Positions 1 through 8,807 of a stretch of DNA of 64,000 bases are shown piece after piece. Position 1 is the first letter of the stretch. Each line of letters starts with the position of its first letter. The notes under the pieces are model-generated. The model did no database searches. It was not told where the DNA came from and was given only the letters and a program-made list of their open reading frames with translations. The translations under genes and the position numbers were made by a program. Source of the DNA: Shinella sp032095155. GTDB taxonomy: Bacteria > Pseudomonadota > Alphaproteobacteria > Rhizobiales > Rhizobiaceae. The stretch is taken from NCBI RefSeq assembly GCF_049199905.1, contig NZ_JBLZPK010000044.1:87218-151217 (forward strand), in the 5' to 3' direction.

Positions 1-180
1 GCCGAGATCGATCTTCTGGGCTGCATGTCGGCCTGCCCCGGCGGAGACTGCTCGGCCGAACACTCTTCCGACACGGCGGCCTGCCATCCCATGGTCGTCG
101 AGATCTACAAGCCCAAGGGCCTGCCCGCAGGCTGGGCGCCGCCGCCGGTCAACGGCTACGACGGCACCCACGGGCTTTAA
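1..180 (+). CDS. C-terminal end of a DUF1989 (urea carboxylase-associated) family protein, partial
   Basis: The reading frame is open from the first base and stops with TAA at 178-180, giving 59 residues of a gene whose start lies outside the window. The visible piece contains DLLGCMSACP, a later paired cysteine-histidine stretch (AACHP) and VVEIYKP, which resembles the C-terminus of DUF1989 proteins found beside urea carboxylase or amidolyase genes. The three cysteines may bind a metal. The family assignment rests on this short tail only, and no neighbour in the window confirms urea metabolism. Confidence 0.6.
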   Translation, partial: AEIDLLGCMSACPGGDCSAEHSSDTAACHPMVVEIYKPKGLPAGWAPPPVNGYDGTHGL

Positions 181-182
181 CC

Positions 183-827
183 TCAGACACGTTCCGGACG
201 GCGGACGACGCGGACCTTTCCGCTGCGTCCGCCGCCGCAGAAGAAGCGCTCGCCGCCATCGGATTCGAGGCCCGAGACGGCCGTGCCTTCGGGCATGACG
301 AGCGTCTCCAGCACCGCGCCGGTCTCGGGATCGATCCGGCGGATGTCGCTCTCGTCCCCCTCCCAGGTGCCGTGCCAGAATTCGCCGTCCACCCAGGTGA
401 CGCCCGTCACCATGCGGTTGCTCTCGATGGTGCGGAGGATCGTGCCGGTCTGCGGGTCGATCTGGTGGATTTTCCGGCTGCGGTGCTCGCCGACCCACAG
501 TGACCCTTCCGCCCAGGTGAGGCCGGAATCGCCGCCCTTGCCGGGGGCGGGAATGGTGGAGAGCACGGCGCCGGACGCGGGGTCGATCTTGTGGATGACA
601 TCCTCGGATATCTGGAAGAGATGGCGGCCGTCATAGGCGGTGCCGGCATGGGCGGCGAGCGCGATGGCACCGACCACCTCGCCGTTGTCGGGGTCGAGCG
701 CATTGATCCGGTCGCCGACGGCAAACCACACCTTCTTGCCGTCATAGGTCACGCCGCCCACCTGTTCCACATCGGGGAAGGGGCCGTATTCGCGCAGGAT
801 CTGGGCTTGCGAAGTCGTCATCGTCAT
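183..827 (-). CDS. cytoplasmic beta-propeller protein (SMP-30 / virginiamycin B lyase / YncE-like)
   Basis: This 214-residue protein is built from about four repeats of roughly 40 residues, each containing a turn of the form IDPxTGxVLxTI (for example at about residues 82-92, 123-133 and 165-175). That is the blade pattern of NHL/YncE-type propellers and of glutamine-cyclotransferase-like proteins. No signal peptide is seen, so it probably stays in the cytoplasm. It starts 28 bases after the regulator gene on the same strand, so the two are probably one transcript. It may bind or sense a small ligand, but no catalytic residues can be assigned and the substrate is unknown. It is short for a complete six-bladed propeller. 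Confidence 0.65.
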   Translation of the reverse strand: MTMTTSQAQILREYGPFPDVEQVGGVTYDGKKVWFAVGDRINALDPDNGEVVGAIALAAHAGTAYDGRHLFQISEDVIHKIDPASGAVLSTIPAPGKGGDSGLTWAEGSLWVGEHRSRKIHQIDPQTGTILRTIESNRMVTGVTWVDGEFWHGTWEGDESDIRRIDPETGAVLETLVMPEGTAVSGLESDGGERFFCGGGRSGKVRVVRRPERV

Positions 828-855
828 CTCCTATGGATCGTTGATGGTCGCAATC

Positions 856-2076
856 TTAGTCGCCCGGCAGCGGACCCGGGAGTAACAAGAGTGTCGAGAA
901 GGCGCCTGGTGTCGGCGTGAGCCATCGCCGCGCCCGTCCGCTGCCGATCGCCTGCACCTTTCCCGCTGCCGAAAGCTGTTCCAGGGCGCGCTGCACGGTG
1001 CGGGCGCTGGTGCCGAGCGCAATGGCAAGCGCTGAACTCGACCATGCCTCGCCATCGGCAAACAGCGCGAGAATGTCGGCATGCGGCTCGTCCAGCGGCG
1101 GCACCAGCACGGTCACCGCCCGACCACCGCGCGGCGCCAGCACGAAGCCGTATTTGGTGGCCTCGATCCCGGCGAACGGCTCCAGTTCGGCGCGCAGCCG
1201 GCCCATTTCCACGCGCAGGCGGGCACGGTGCGATTCATCGGCATGGCGCGCGCGAAAGGCATTGAAAAGCAGTTTTTCCCGGCTGGCATCGCCGGGCAGG
1301 GCCTCGGCCAGCGTGCGCAGCAGGGAAAACAGGATCGGGCGCGTGGCAAGCGGCAGGATGGCCTCCTCGCAACGCACGACATAGCGGCAGGCATCGATGA
1401 TCAGCCTTTTGCCGGCAAAGAGCGCTTCTACGTCGTCGGGCAGCAGAGCCTGTTCCGCGCCGCTGGCGATTGCCCGTGCCGCCGGCTTTTCCAGCACCGT
1501 CGCGGCCAGTTCGATTTCGCGCAGCAGGGCCGGGATGCGGGCTTGTCGGGCGGCATCGATCGCGCGCGCGAAGGCGGCCCGCGCCACTTTCGTGCGCAGC
1601 CGGCGGATGGCGATGCCGGCGGCGGCAAGTTCGTGAGCGGCGCGCAGCGGTGCGACGAGGGTGGCGGGATCGGTTTCGGCAAGCCGGGCGCCCGCTTCGT
1701 CCAGCCGGCCGATGAGCAGCAGGCGGCGAATGGCGAGCGTGCGGGCATGGGCGGCATTGAGGCTGTCGCCATGGGCGGCGAGTGTTTCGCCGGCGGCGTC
1801 GAGCGCCTTGGCCGGCCAGGTGAGGTCGCGGCTGGCGAGCGCGACCTCCGCCTCCGCCACGATACAGCGCGCCCGCGCCACCGTTTCGCGCGGGCCGAAG
1901 GCGCTGATGGCGCTTTTCAGCAGCGTTTTCGCCCGGTCGAGATCGCCGAGCTGCGCCATGGCGATGCCGCGCAGCGCAAGCGCCGGCGCATCGTCGCGCA
2001 GGGCCACGCGGTTCAGCGCGCCGAGCGGGTCGCCGGCGGCGAGCGCGCGGGCGGCGGCTGTGATCATCGAATCCAT
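856..2076 (-). CDS. transcriptional regulator with helical-repeat N-terminus and C-terminal HTH
   Basis: 406 residues from the ATG at 2076, which follows a GACGGGA ribosome-binding site. An open frame continues upstream, but that part looks non-coding. The N-terminal 200 residues are Ala/Leu-rich paired helices resembling tetratricopeptide repeats (ALRGIAMAQLGDLDRAKTLL is typical). A segment around 245-320 resembles the winged-helix/BTAD activator fold, and the last 75 residues hold a clear helix-turn-helix (SALAIALGTSARTVQRALEQ). It is likely a DNA-binding regulator, divergent from the MFS gene and upstream of the propeller gene. The inducer is unknown. Confidence 0.65.
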   Translation of the reverse strand: MDSMITAAARALAAGDPLGALNRVALRDDAPALALRGIAMAQLGDLDRAKTLLKSAISAFGPRETVARARCIVAEAEVALASRDLTWPAKALDAAGETLAAHGDSLNAAHARTLAIRRLLLIGRLDEAGARLAETDPATLVAPLRAAHELAAAGIAIRRLRTKVARAAFARAIDAARQARIPALLREIELAATVLEKPAARAIASGAEQALLPDDVEALFAGKRLIIDACRYVVRCEEAILPLATRPILFSLLRTLAEALPGDASREKLLFNAFRARHADESHRARLRVEMGRLRAELEPFAGIEATKYGFVLAPRGGRAVTVLVPPLDEPHADILALFADGEAWSSSALAIALGTSARTVQRALEQLSAAGKVQAIGSGRARRWLTPTPGAFSTLLLLPGPLPGD

Positions 2077-2426
2077 TGCATTCCCGTCACACTTGTCACT
2101 CCCGCCCGCGGAAGTCCGCCGCCTACTCTGGACTGGCCGTATCCGGGCAGAGCAAGGCGATCGTCCGAGGCGCATCAATAGATGGCAGCGCGATGGGTTT
2201 TGCGAAAGCGTAAAATTTCGCATGGCCGATGTCGGAAACGGCGAATGACAGCGTCTTCCAGAGAGGCAAGCAGGGAGACTGTGCTGATGTCTTCCTGCTT
2301 CAGCCCGCGTCGGGAAGGTGTAGAGTGCCCGCCTATCCTTGCTTTCGAGGCAAAGAATACGGCGCGCGATCAGTATCAGGTTTGGGGCGGTTCCGGCCGG
2401 GCCGGGCGACCGCGAAGGAGATGACA
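2077..2426. promoter_or_regulatory. divergent promoter region between the HTH regulator and the MFS gene
   Basis: 350 bases without a convincing gene. It holds a perfect 7-bp inverted repeat, TGCGAAA at 2201-2207 and TTTCGCA at 2216-2222, separated by the AT-rich spacer GCGTAAAA. This is a plausible operator serving the divergent genes. An AAGGAG ribosome-binding site at 2415-2420 precedes the MFS start. Nothing else is recognisable. Confidence 0.4.
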
Positions 2427-3641
2427 ATGATCCATACGCATTATCGCTGGGTGATCGTGGCGGCGGGCGGCCTGCTCGGCTGCATCGCCATCGGCGCGAT
2501 GTTCTCGCTGCCGGTTTTCCTTTTGCCTATTTCCAAGGATACCGGCTGGTCGGTGACGGGCATTTCCACCGCCATGACCATCGGTTTTCTCTCCATGGCC
2601 TTCGCCAGCATGGTCTGGGGCAGCCTGTCCGATCGCTGGGGGCCGCGGCCCGTCGTGCTGACCGGCTCGGTGCTGCTCGCTGCAAGCCTTGCGGCGGCGA
2701 GCGTTGCGACCTCGCTCGTGGCCTTCCAGTTCACCTTTGGTCTCGTCGTCGGGGCGGCCGCGGCGGCCGTCTTCGCGCCGATGATGGCCTGCGTCACCGG
2801 CTGGTTCGATACGCATCGCAGCCTTGCCGTCTCGCTGGTCTCCGCCGGCATGGGCATGGCGCCGATGACCATGGCGCCCTTCGCCGCCTGGCTGGTCTCC
2901 GGCCACGACTGGCGCACGTCGATGCAGATCATCGCGGTCGTTGTCGCCGTCGTGATGATCCCCGCCTCGCTGCTTATCAAGCGTCCGCCGGCACTGGAAG
3001 CAGGCAACGAGGCGCTTGCCGCGGCGGACGAGCCGCAGGGCGGCATGACGACGCGCGACGTGCTGCGCTCGCCGCAGTTCATCATTCTGTGTCTCACCAA
3101 TTTCTTCTGCTGCGCCACCCATTCGGGGCCGATATTCCACACGATGAGTTATGCCATCACCTGCGGCATTCCGATGATCGCGGCCGTCACCATCTATTCG
3201 GTCGAGGGGCTTGCCGGCATGGGTGGGCGCGTGTTCTTCGGCCTGCTCGGCGACAGGTTCGGCGCCAAGCACATCCTTGTGCTCGGGCTTCTGGCGCAGT
3301 CCATCGGCGCGCTCGCCTATGTCTTCACCGGCGGGCTCGCCTCGTTCTATCTCGTGGCGGGGATTTTCGGCTTCATCTATGCCGGCGTCATGCCACTCTA
3401 TGCGGTCATTGCGAGGGAAAACTTTCCGTTGCGGCTGATGGGCACGGTCATAGGCGGCACGGCCATGGCAGGCAGCCTCGGCATGGCGCTCGGACCGGTC
3501 GCGGGCGGGCTGATCTACGACACCTTTGCCAGCTATACCTGGCTCTATGTCGGCTCCTGTGGCATCGGCCTCGGTGCTTTCCTGATCGCGATGACCTTCA
3601 GGCCGATGCCCAAAACCCGCGAGGGGCTGGCGGCGGCCTGA
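2427..3641 (+). CDS. major facilitator superfamily transporter
   Basis: 404 residues. The ATG at 2427 lies six bases after AAGGAG, whereas the in-frame ATG at 2421 abuts the Shine-Dalgarno sequence, so 2427 is preferred. There are about twelve hydrophobic helices. The loop between helices 2 and 3 carries GSLSDRWGPRPVV, the MFS signature, and the equivalent loop in the second half carries GLLGDRFGAKHIL. Overall it resembles the monocarboxylate/oxalate-formate antiporter group. It lies in the inner membrane and moves a small solute by secondary transport. The divergent regulator may control it. Substrate not predictable. Confidence 0.85.
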   Translation: MIHTHYRWVIVAAGGLLGCIAIGAMFSLPVFLLPISKDTGWSVTGISTAMTIGFLSMAFASMVWGSLSDRWGPRPVVLTGSVLLAASLAAASVATSLVAFQFTFGLVVGAAAAAVFAPMMACVTGWFDTHRSLAVSLVSAGMGMAPMTMAPFAAWLVSGHDWRTSMQIIAVVVAVVMIPASLLIKRPPALEAGNEALAAADEPQGGMTTRDVLRSPQFIILCLTNFFCCATHSGPIFHTMSYAITCGIPMIAAVTIYSVEGLAGMGGRVFFGLLGDRFGAKHILVLGLLAQSIGALAYVFTGGLASFYLVAGIFGFIYAGVMPLYAVIARENFPLRLMGTVIGGTAMAGSLGMALGPVAGGLIYDTFASYTWLYVGSCGIGLGAFLIAMTFRPMPKTREGLAAA

Positions 3642-3660
3642 ACAGGAGGCGGGCGGTCGT

Positions 3661-3822
3661 TCAGGCCGCCCCCGCCGGATCGCCGATCGGCATCAGCGCG
3701 GGCTTCGTCGCCTGCTCGCGCTTGATCTTCTCGTCTTCCGTTTCCGGTTTCGTGTCGGTCTCGACCTCGCGGTTGTCGGGAGAGGAGGGCTTTGGCGTAT
3801 TGTGTGCGTCGGTCTTCGTCAT
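3661..3822 (-). CDS. small charged hypothetical protein (53 aa)
   Basis: The frame begins MTKTDAHNTPKP and ends PIGDPAGAA. It is preceded by AAGGAAA six bases before the ATG at 3822. The middle is almost entirely Glu, Asp, Lys and Thr, so it is probably disordered and soluble. It follows the 65-residue gene by 10 bases on the same strand, suggesting a two-gene unit. No family is recognised. Confidence 0.6.
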   Translation of the reverse strand: MTKTDAHNTPKPSSPDNREVETDTKPETEDEKIKREQATKPALMPIGDPAGAA

Positions 3823-3832
3823 GGCCGTTTCC

Positions 3833-4030
3833 TTAAAAATTCAGGAACTGCTCGGGATCACGGCGCGCGCGCATCAGGAGATCGAGCTCCCGTTTCGAGG
3901 GGCCGAACTTTTCGAAAAGCCGCTTGGCCTCCTGCGCGGGCAGGTCATAGGCCGCACGAAAGGTTTCGATTGTGTAGCGCTCCCCCGAAAGCCTGCGGTG
4001 TTCGGGAAAGAGTTTGGACTGTTCCGTCAT
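3833..4030 (-). CDS. small hypothetical protein (65 aa)
   Basis: The protein begins MTEQSKLFPEHRR and ends RRDPEQFLNF. It is basic and predicted helical, with no signal peptide or membrane segment. The second half (DLPAQEAKRLFEKFGPSKRELDLLMRARR) suggests two amphipathic helices, perhaps a nucleic-acid-binding or regulatory fold, but no motif is certain. It is paired with the 53-residue gene downstream and lies 80 bases after the serine hydrolase gene on the same strand, so it may be the tail of that operon or a separate unit. Confidence 0.6.
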   Translation of the reverse strand: MTEQSKLFPEHRRLSGERYTIETFRAAYDLPAQEAKRLFEKFGPSKRELDLLMRARRDPEQFLNF

Positions 4031-4110
4031 GTGCGATCACGCCCAATCATCATGGTACGGACCTTGAACCGGCAGGGGCTTCGATTGTTCCTGCCGGCGA
4101 ATGGAAAAAA

Positions 4111-5310
4111 TCAGGCGGTCTTGCAGAACTCCCTCAACGCATGGGCGGCGGCGAGCATGTCGAAGGTGCGGTCCTCGTTGACCGGCTCGGCGTCCGTCGA
4201 GAGCTTGATCATCGCGAATTCCGCTTCCGGGTCCATATAGAGATATTGGCCGAAAATGCCGAAGCACATGAAGACCGGGCTGTCGGGCGCCTCGATCCAG
4301 AACTGGTTGTGATAGGCGCCGTTCGGCAGTGCGCCCTGGCGTTCGTTGCCGAAGACCTCGTGGTCGGCGGACGCATTGAAGCTCTCGATCCAGGCCTTCG
4401 GCACGATCTGCCTGCCATGCGCCTTGCCGCCGTTGAGGAGCAGCAGGGCGAAGCGGGCGAAATCGCGCAGCGTGGCGTTGAAGCCGCCGTCGGCCAGCGC
4501 ATAGCCGCCGCGGTCGAGCGTGATATAGGCGTCGTCCTCGGCGCCCATCGGCACCCACAGTTCCTCGCTGATCAGGTCGGCGAGGTGTTTTCCCGTCACG
4601 CGCTGCATGATGAAGGCGAGCACGTCCGTTTCGATGGAACGGTACTGGAACAGCTGGCCGTGCGGGCGCTCCTGCTCGGTGAGCTCAAGGATCAGCTGCC
4701 AGACGGTCATCGGCCAGGTCGGTTCGGTCGCCTCGAACCAGCCGCAGGCCTGCCCGAGCTTCTGCATATGCGAGCCCGGCGTGGTGTAGGATTCATCGAA
4801 CAGCACGCCGCTCGTCATGTCGAGCACGTGCTGGACCTTGGCGCCGCGATAGCCGGTCGCCTCTAGCTCCGGCAGATAGTGCGTCACCGGTGCTTCCGGG
4901 TCGATGAGGCCGCGCTCCACGAGGATGCCGAAGACCGCCGAGGTGACGGATTTCGAGACCGACATGGCGAGGTGCTGGCGGTAGGGCTTCAGCCCGTTCA
5001 TGTAGCGCTCGTCGATGACAGCGCCGCGGGACAGGACGAGGAAACCGTCCGTCGCGCATTCGTCCAGCCATTGCGGAACGGTTCTGCGGCCGGCGCGGGC
5101 CTCGAAGCTGACGCCGTCGATGTCGCGCTTGCGCTCGGGCAGCGGCAGGACGGAGCCGGGTCCGCGCCAGATCTGGGCGGTCGGCACCATCTCACGCACA
5201 TGCTGGAAGGTCCAGCGGTGATAGGGCGGAAAATCCCATTCGCCGCGCGGAATGATCGGGGCGCCGGGGTTCTTCGGGTCGCGCCGCCACGGCTGGGTCG
5301 TGCTGTTCAT
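4111..5310 (-). CDS. serine hydrolase, beta-lactamase / 6-aminohexanoate-dimer hydrolase family
   Basis: 399 residues from the ATG at 5310, with GGAG six bases upstream. The open frame continues to an upstream TTG, which is not needed. The catalytic SxxK motif is S117-V-S-K120 (MSVSKSVTS), and a YRS triplet near residue 205 stands where class C enzymes have YxN. Such proteins cleave amide or ester bonds by a serine nucleophile, as in NylB, EstB and D-aminopeptidase. There is no signal peptide, so it is cytoplasmic. It is the last gene of the peptide-type ABC operon (29-base gap) and probably hydrolyses the imported compound. A paralogue sits at 11851-13020. Confidence 0.85.
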   Translation of the reverse strand: MNSTTQPWRRDPKNPGAPIIPRGEWDFPPYHRWTFQHVREMVPTAQIWRGPGSVLPLPERKRDIDGVSFEARAGRRTVPQWLDECATDGFLVLSRGAVIDERYMNGLKPYRQHLAMSVSKSVTSAVFGILVERGLIDPEAPVTHYLPELEATGYRGAKVQHVLDMTSGVLFDESYTTPGSHMQKLGQACGWFEATEPTWPMTVWQLILELTEQERPHGQLFQYRSIETDVLAFIMQRVTGKHLADLISEELWVPMGAEDDAYITLDRGGYALADGGFNATLRDFARFALLLLNGGKAHGRQIVPKAWIESFNASADHEVFGNERQGALPNGAYHNQFWIEAPDSPVFMCFGIFGQYLYMDPEAEFAMIKLSTDAEPVNEDRTFDMLAAAHALREFCKTA

Positions 5311-5339
5311 AAAGGTCTCCAAAAATCACGTGCTGAAAA

Positions 5340-6962
5340 TCAGCCGGCCACGAGGTCCGGCAGGCGATGGATCGAGGCGACGAGCTGTTGCGTATAGGCC
5401 TCGCGCGGATTGCCGAGCACATCCGCCGCGGGGCCATGCTCGACGATCTTGCCGGAACGGAAGACATAGACGCGCTGGCAGAAGGAGCTGACCACCGAAA
5501 GGTCGTGCGAGATATAGAGCAACGTCAGCTTGCGCTCGCGCTGGAGGCGGGCGAGCAGATCGAGGATCTGCGCCTGCGTCGTCACGTCGAGCGCTGAGGT
5601 GATCTCGTCGGCGATCAGGATTTCCGGCTTGAGCGCCAGTGCCCGGGCAATGCCGACGCGCTGGCACTGGCCGCCGGAGAGCTGGCTTGGCCGGCGGCTG
5701 CCGAATTCACGCTTCAGCTCCACCATGTCGAGCAGCTTTTCCGCCTCCTTGAGGGCGGTCGCGCGGTCGGCGAGCAGGTGGCGCCAGATCGGTTCGGCGA
5801 TCGTTTCCAGCGCGGTCATGCGCGGATTGAGGGAATCATAGGGGTTCTGGAACACCATCTGCACCCGGCGGCGGAAGGCGAGCAGGGCAGCGCCCGCGAG
5901 GTCGCCGAGCGGCCGCCCCTCCAGCGTCACGCCGCCCTCGGTCGCGCGGTTTTGCAGGATGATGGTGCGGGCGAGCGTGCTCTTGCCCGAACCGCTTTCG
6001 CCGACGATGCCGACGGTCTCGCCGGCCTTGACGGTGAGATCGATGCCGTCGAGCGCCTTGAACGGTTCCGGCTGGCGGCGTTGCAGCACGTCGATGATGT
6101 CGCGTTTGACCGGGAAATGAACCTTCAGGCCCTTCACCTCCAGCAAAGGCGTTTCGGCTACCGCACCGCTCCAGCCGCTGGTCAGGCTCTTGCGGCCCGG
6201 CTGCGAGTTGACGAGCAGGCGCGTATAGGGATGCTTCGGGTCCGTCACCACCTGCCGCGCTTCGCCTTCCTCGACGATCTCGCCGTGGCGCATGACGACG
6301 ATGCGCGAGCAGATATCGGCGAGCACGCCGAGATCGTGCGAGACGAAGGCGATGGCGAGGCCGCGCTGCCGGTTGAGGTCCTTCAGCAATTCGAGGATCT
6401 TTTGCTGCACCGTCACGTCGAGTGCGGTCGTCGGCTCGTCGGCGATCAGCAGGCGTGGGGCGCAACTGATGGCGGCGGCGATCATCACGCGCTGCTTCAT
6501 GCCGCCCGAAAGCTCATGCGGATAGGATTTCGCGCGCATCGCCGGTTCGCGGATGCCGACATCCTCCAGGAGAGCTACCGCCTTATCCCAGGCGGCAGAG
6601 CGAGAGAGGCCGAGATGGCGGATCATCGGCTGGGCGATCTGGCTTCCGACCGTCTGCAACGGATTGAGGTGCGATGAGGGGTTCTGGAAGATCATCGAGA
6701 GGTCGCGGCCGCGCAATGCGAACCATTCGGCCGGGGCGAGGCCGGTGAGTGGCTTGCCGTCGAGACGGATCTCGCCGCTGACGCTGCCGGTCGGCGGCAG
6801 CAGGCCCAGCGCGGCGCGGCAGATGGTGGATTTGCCCGAGCCGCTTTCGCCGGCAATACCGACGATCTCACCCGGCGCGACGCGGAAGGAGACATTTTTG
6901 ACGACCGGCGCCTTGCCGAAGGAAACGGAGACATTGGAAATGTCGAGCAGGGGATGGGTCAT
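5340..6962 (-). CDS. ABC transporter ATP-binding protein, fused double (DppD-DppF type)
   Basis: 540 residues with two complete nucleotide-binding domains in one chain. Walker A GESGSGKST occurs near residues 35-43 and again near 320-328, and signature motifs LSGGM and LSGGQ precede two Walker B segments (LLIADEPTT and ILIADEITS). The arrangement matches fused dipeptide or glutathione importer ATPases such as GsiA. It energises the two permeases encoded upstream. The ATG at 6962 overlaps the stop of the preceding permease gene by four bases (ATGA), which indicates translational coupling. The longer upstream open frame is an antisense-phase artefact. Confidence 0.92.
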   Translation of the reverse strand: MTHPLLDISNVSVSFGKAPVVKNVSFRVAPGEIVGIAGESGSGKSTICRAALGLLPPTGSVSGEIRLDGKPLTGLAPAEWFALRGRDLSMIFQNPSSHLNPLQTVGSQIAQPMIRHLGLSRSAAWDKAVALLEDVGIREPAMRAKSYPHELSGGMKQRVMIAAAISCAPRLLIADEPTTALDVTVQQKILELLKDLNRQRGLAIAFVSHDLGVLADICSRIVVMRHGEIVEEGEARQVVTDPKHPYTRLLVNSQPGRKSLTSGWSGAVAETPLLEVKGLKVHFPVKRDIIDVLQRRQPEPFKALDGIDLTVKAGETVGIVGESGSGKSTLARTIILQNRATEGGVTLEGRPLGDLAGAALLAFRRRVQMVFQNPYDSLNPRMTALETIAEPIWRHLLADRATALKEAEKLLDMVELKREFGSRRPSQLSGGQCQRVGIARALALKPEILIADEITSALDVTTQAQILDLLARLQRERKLTLLYISHDLSVVSSFCQRVYVFRSGKIVEHGPAADVLGNPREAYTQQLVASIHRLPDLVAG

Positions 6963-7804
6963 GCGGCGGCTCGCTGGCGGCTGAGATGGCCAAGGCCATC
7001 GCCGAGGAAGATGAGGCCGAGGCCGAGGCTGATGGCGGCAAGGCCAGGGAAGGTGCAAATCCACCAGGCTTGGCGCAGGAAGCGCGTGCCGTCGGAGATC
7101 ATGACGCCCCATTCGGCAAGCGGCGGCTGCGCGCCCATGCCGAGGAAGCCGAAGCTCGCGCCGGCGAGCATGACGAGCACCGCATCGCTCACCGCATAGG
7201 CGACGACAGGGCCGAAGGCATTGGGCAGCACATGGCGGAACAGCGTGACGCGGTCGGAAAAGCCGAGGCATTTTGCGGCCTGCACATATTCGCTGCCGCG
7301 CACGGCCATCACCTCGGCGCGCAGCAACCGCGCATAGGTGATCCAGGCGACGAAGGCGAGCGCGATGAAGAAGTTGACGAGGCCCGGACCGAGCACGCCG
7401 ACAATGGCGAGAACCAGCACGAAGAAGGGGAAGGCCGCCGTCAGGTCGTAGAGGCGCATCAGGACGGTGTCGATGAAGCCGCCGTAATAGCCGCTGACCA
7501 GGCCGATCGTCGTGCCGATGACGAGTGGCGGCAGGACTCCGGCCAGGCACATCAGGAGATCGATCCGCGCGGCATGGAGCACGCGCGAAAAGACGTCGCG
7601 ACCGACCTGGTCGGTGCCGAACCAGTGCTCGGCGCTCGGGCCTTGCAGGGCGTGCACGATATCCACGGCATTCGGGTCGTAAGGCGCGATCCATGGCGCG
7701 AAGACGGCGATGAGGACCCAGAGGCCGACGAGGCTGCCGGCGACGACGAGGCCGAGCGGCAGCGGCGCACGTTCGGGAACGGAGGTGGTGGCGTCGATGG
7801 ACAT
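6959..7804 (-). CDS. peptide-type ABC transporter permease (DppC-like)
   Basis: 281 residues starting MSIDATTSVPERAPLP at 7804. An N-terminal transmembrane helix is followed by the DPNAVD and HWFGTDQVGRDVFSR segment typical of the OppC/DppC N-terminal domain, then five to six helices. The EAA loop appears as GSEYVQAAKCLGFSDRVTLF near residue 190. It forms the inner-membrane channel with the DppB-like protein encoded 8 bases upstream. It overlaps the ATPase gene by four bases. Confidence 0.92.
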   Translation of the reverse strand: MSIDATTSVPERAPLPLGLVVAGSLVGLWVLIAVFAPWIAPYDPNAVDIVHALQGPSAEHWFGTDQVGRDVFSRVLHAARIDLLMCLAGVLPPLVIGTTIGLVSGYYGGFIDTVLMRLYDLTAAFPFFVLVLAIVGVLGPGLVNFFIALAFVAWITYARLLRAEVMAVRGSEYVQAAKCLGFSDRVTLFRHVLPNAFGPVVAYAVSDAVLVMLAGASFGFLGMGAQPPLAEWGVMISDGTRFLRQAWWICTFPGLAAISLGLGLIFLGDGLGHLSRQRAAA

Positions 7805-7812
7805 GGTTACTC

Positions 7813-8742
7813 CTAGAGGCGGGCGCGCGGATCGATCGCCGCGGAGAGGAGGTCGACGAGGAAGGTCACGGTCACGGTGGCGGCGGCGAACATCACCGTC
7901 AGGCCCTGGATGACGTGGTAGTCGCGCGCCAGCAGCGCGTTGATCATCAGGGTGCCGAGGCCGGGCACGGCATAGACCGTCTCCACCACGATGGTGCCGC
8001 CGATCAGGAAGGCGACGATGACGCCGAAGAGATTGAGCGTCGGCAGGATGGCGTTGGGCAGCACGGTGCGCCAGAAGATCTCGCTTTCGCTTGCACCCTG
8101 TGCACGGGCGGCGGTGACGAAATCGGCGGCCGATTTCTCGATCAGCGCGGCGCGCAGGGATTGCACCAGCACTGGCACGATCCAGATCGCCGTCGAGAGT
8201 GCCGGCAGGAAGAGGTGGTGCAGGTGACCGGTGAAGGTCTTGCCGTAGCCGGAGACCGGGAACCAGCCGAGGCTGACACCAAAGAACCGCGACATCATGA
8301 TGCCGAGCCAGAAGACCGGGATCGCCATGCCGGCGACGCCGATCAGCCGGATGATCTGGTCCGTCAGGCTGCCGGGCTTGCGGGCACTGGCGATGGCAAG
8401 CGCGATGGACGGTGGCACGGCAAGCACGATGACATAGCCGGTGAGGAACAGTGTCGGCCAGAGATACTGGCCGATGAGTTCGGCGACGGGGCGCTTGTAG
8501 CGAAGGGAATCCCCGATGTCGCCGCTCAGGAGATTGCCGGCATAGATCAGGAACTGCTGCCATAGCGGCTTGTCGAGGCCGAGGCTCTGGCGGATGGCCT
8601 CGAGCGTTTCGGGCTTGGCGCGGTCGCCGGCGATCACCCGCGCCGGATCGCCCGGCACCATGTGCACCAGAAGAAAGGTGACGAGCGTGATGCCGACGAG
8701 CACGAAGACGAGCTGCAGGATGCGGCGCAGGATCATGTGCAT
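7813..8742 (-). CDS. peptide-type ABC transporter permease (DppB-like)
   Basis: 309 residues from the ATG at 8742, with GGGGA upstream. It begins MHMILRRILQLVFVLVGITLV, the classical first helix of DppB/OppB proteins, followed by VHMVPGDPARVIAG. The EAA loop reads SAADFVTAARAQGASESEIFW near residue 200. Six transmembrane helices are visible. It pairs with the DppC-like permease. The gap to the binding-protein gene is 65 bases. Confidence 0.92.
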   Translation of the reverse strand: MHMILRRILQLVFVLVGITLVTFLLVHMVPGDPARVIAGDRAKPETLEAIRQSLGLDKPLWQQFLIYAGNLLSGDIGDSLRYKRPVAELIGQYLWPTLFLTGYVIVLAVPPSIALAIASARKPGSLTDQIIRLIGVAGMAIPVFWLGIMMSRFFGVSLGWFPVSGYGKTFTGHLHHLFLPALSTAIWIVPVLVQSLRAALIEKSAADFVTAARAQGASESEIFWRTVLPNAILPTLNLFGVIVAFLIGGTIVVETVYAVPGLGTLMINALLARDYHVIQGLTVMFAAATVTVTFLVDLLSAAIDPRARL

Positions 8743-8807
8743 GAAAAGGTCCCCGGATGCGGAAAAAAGGCGCGACGTCACGGGACGCCGCGCCAGCCTG
8801 GGAGGGA

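Noticed and set aside
2339..4240. A 633-codon plus-strand frame across the MFS gene and the small proteins
   Set aside because: It is out of frame with the MFS transporter, is rich in Arg, His and Ala without any domain, and crosses gene boundaries.
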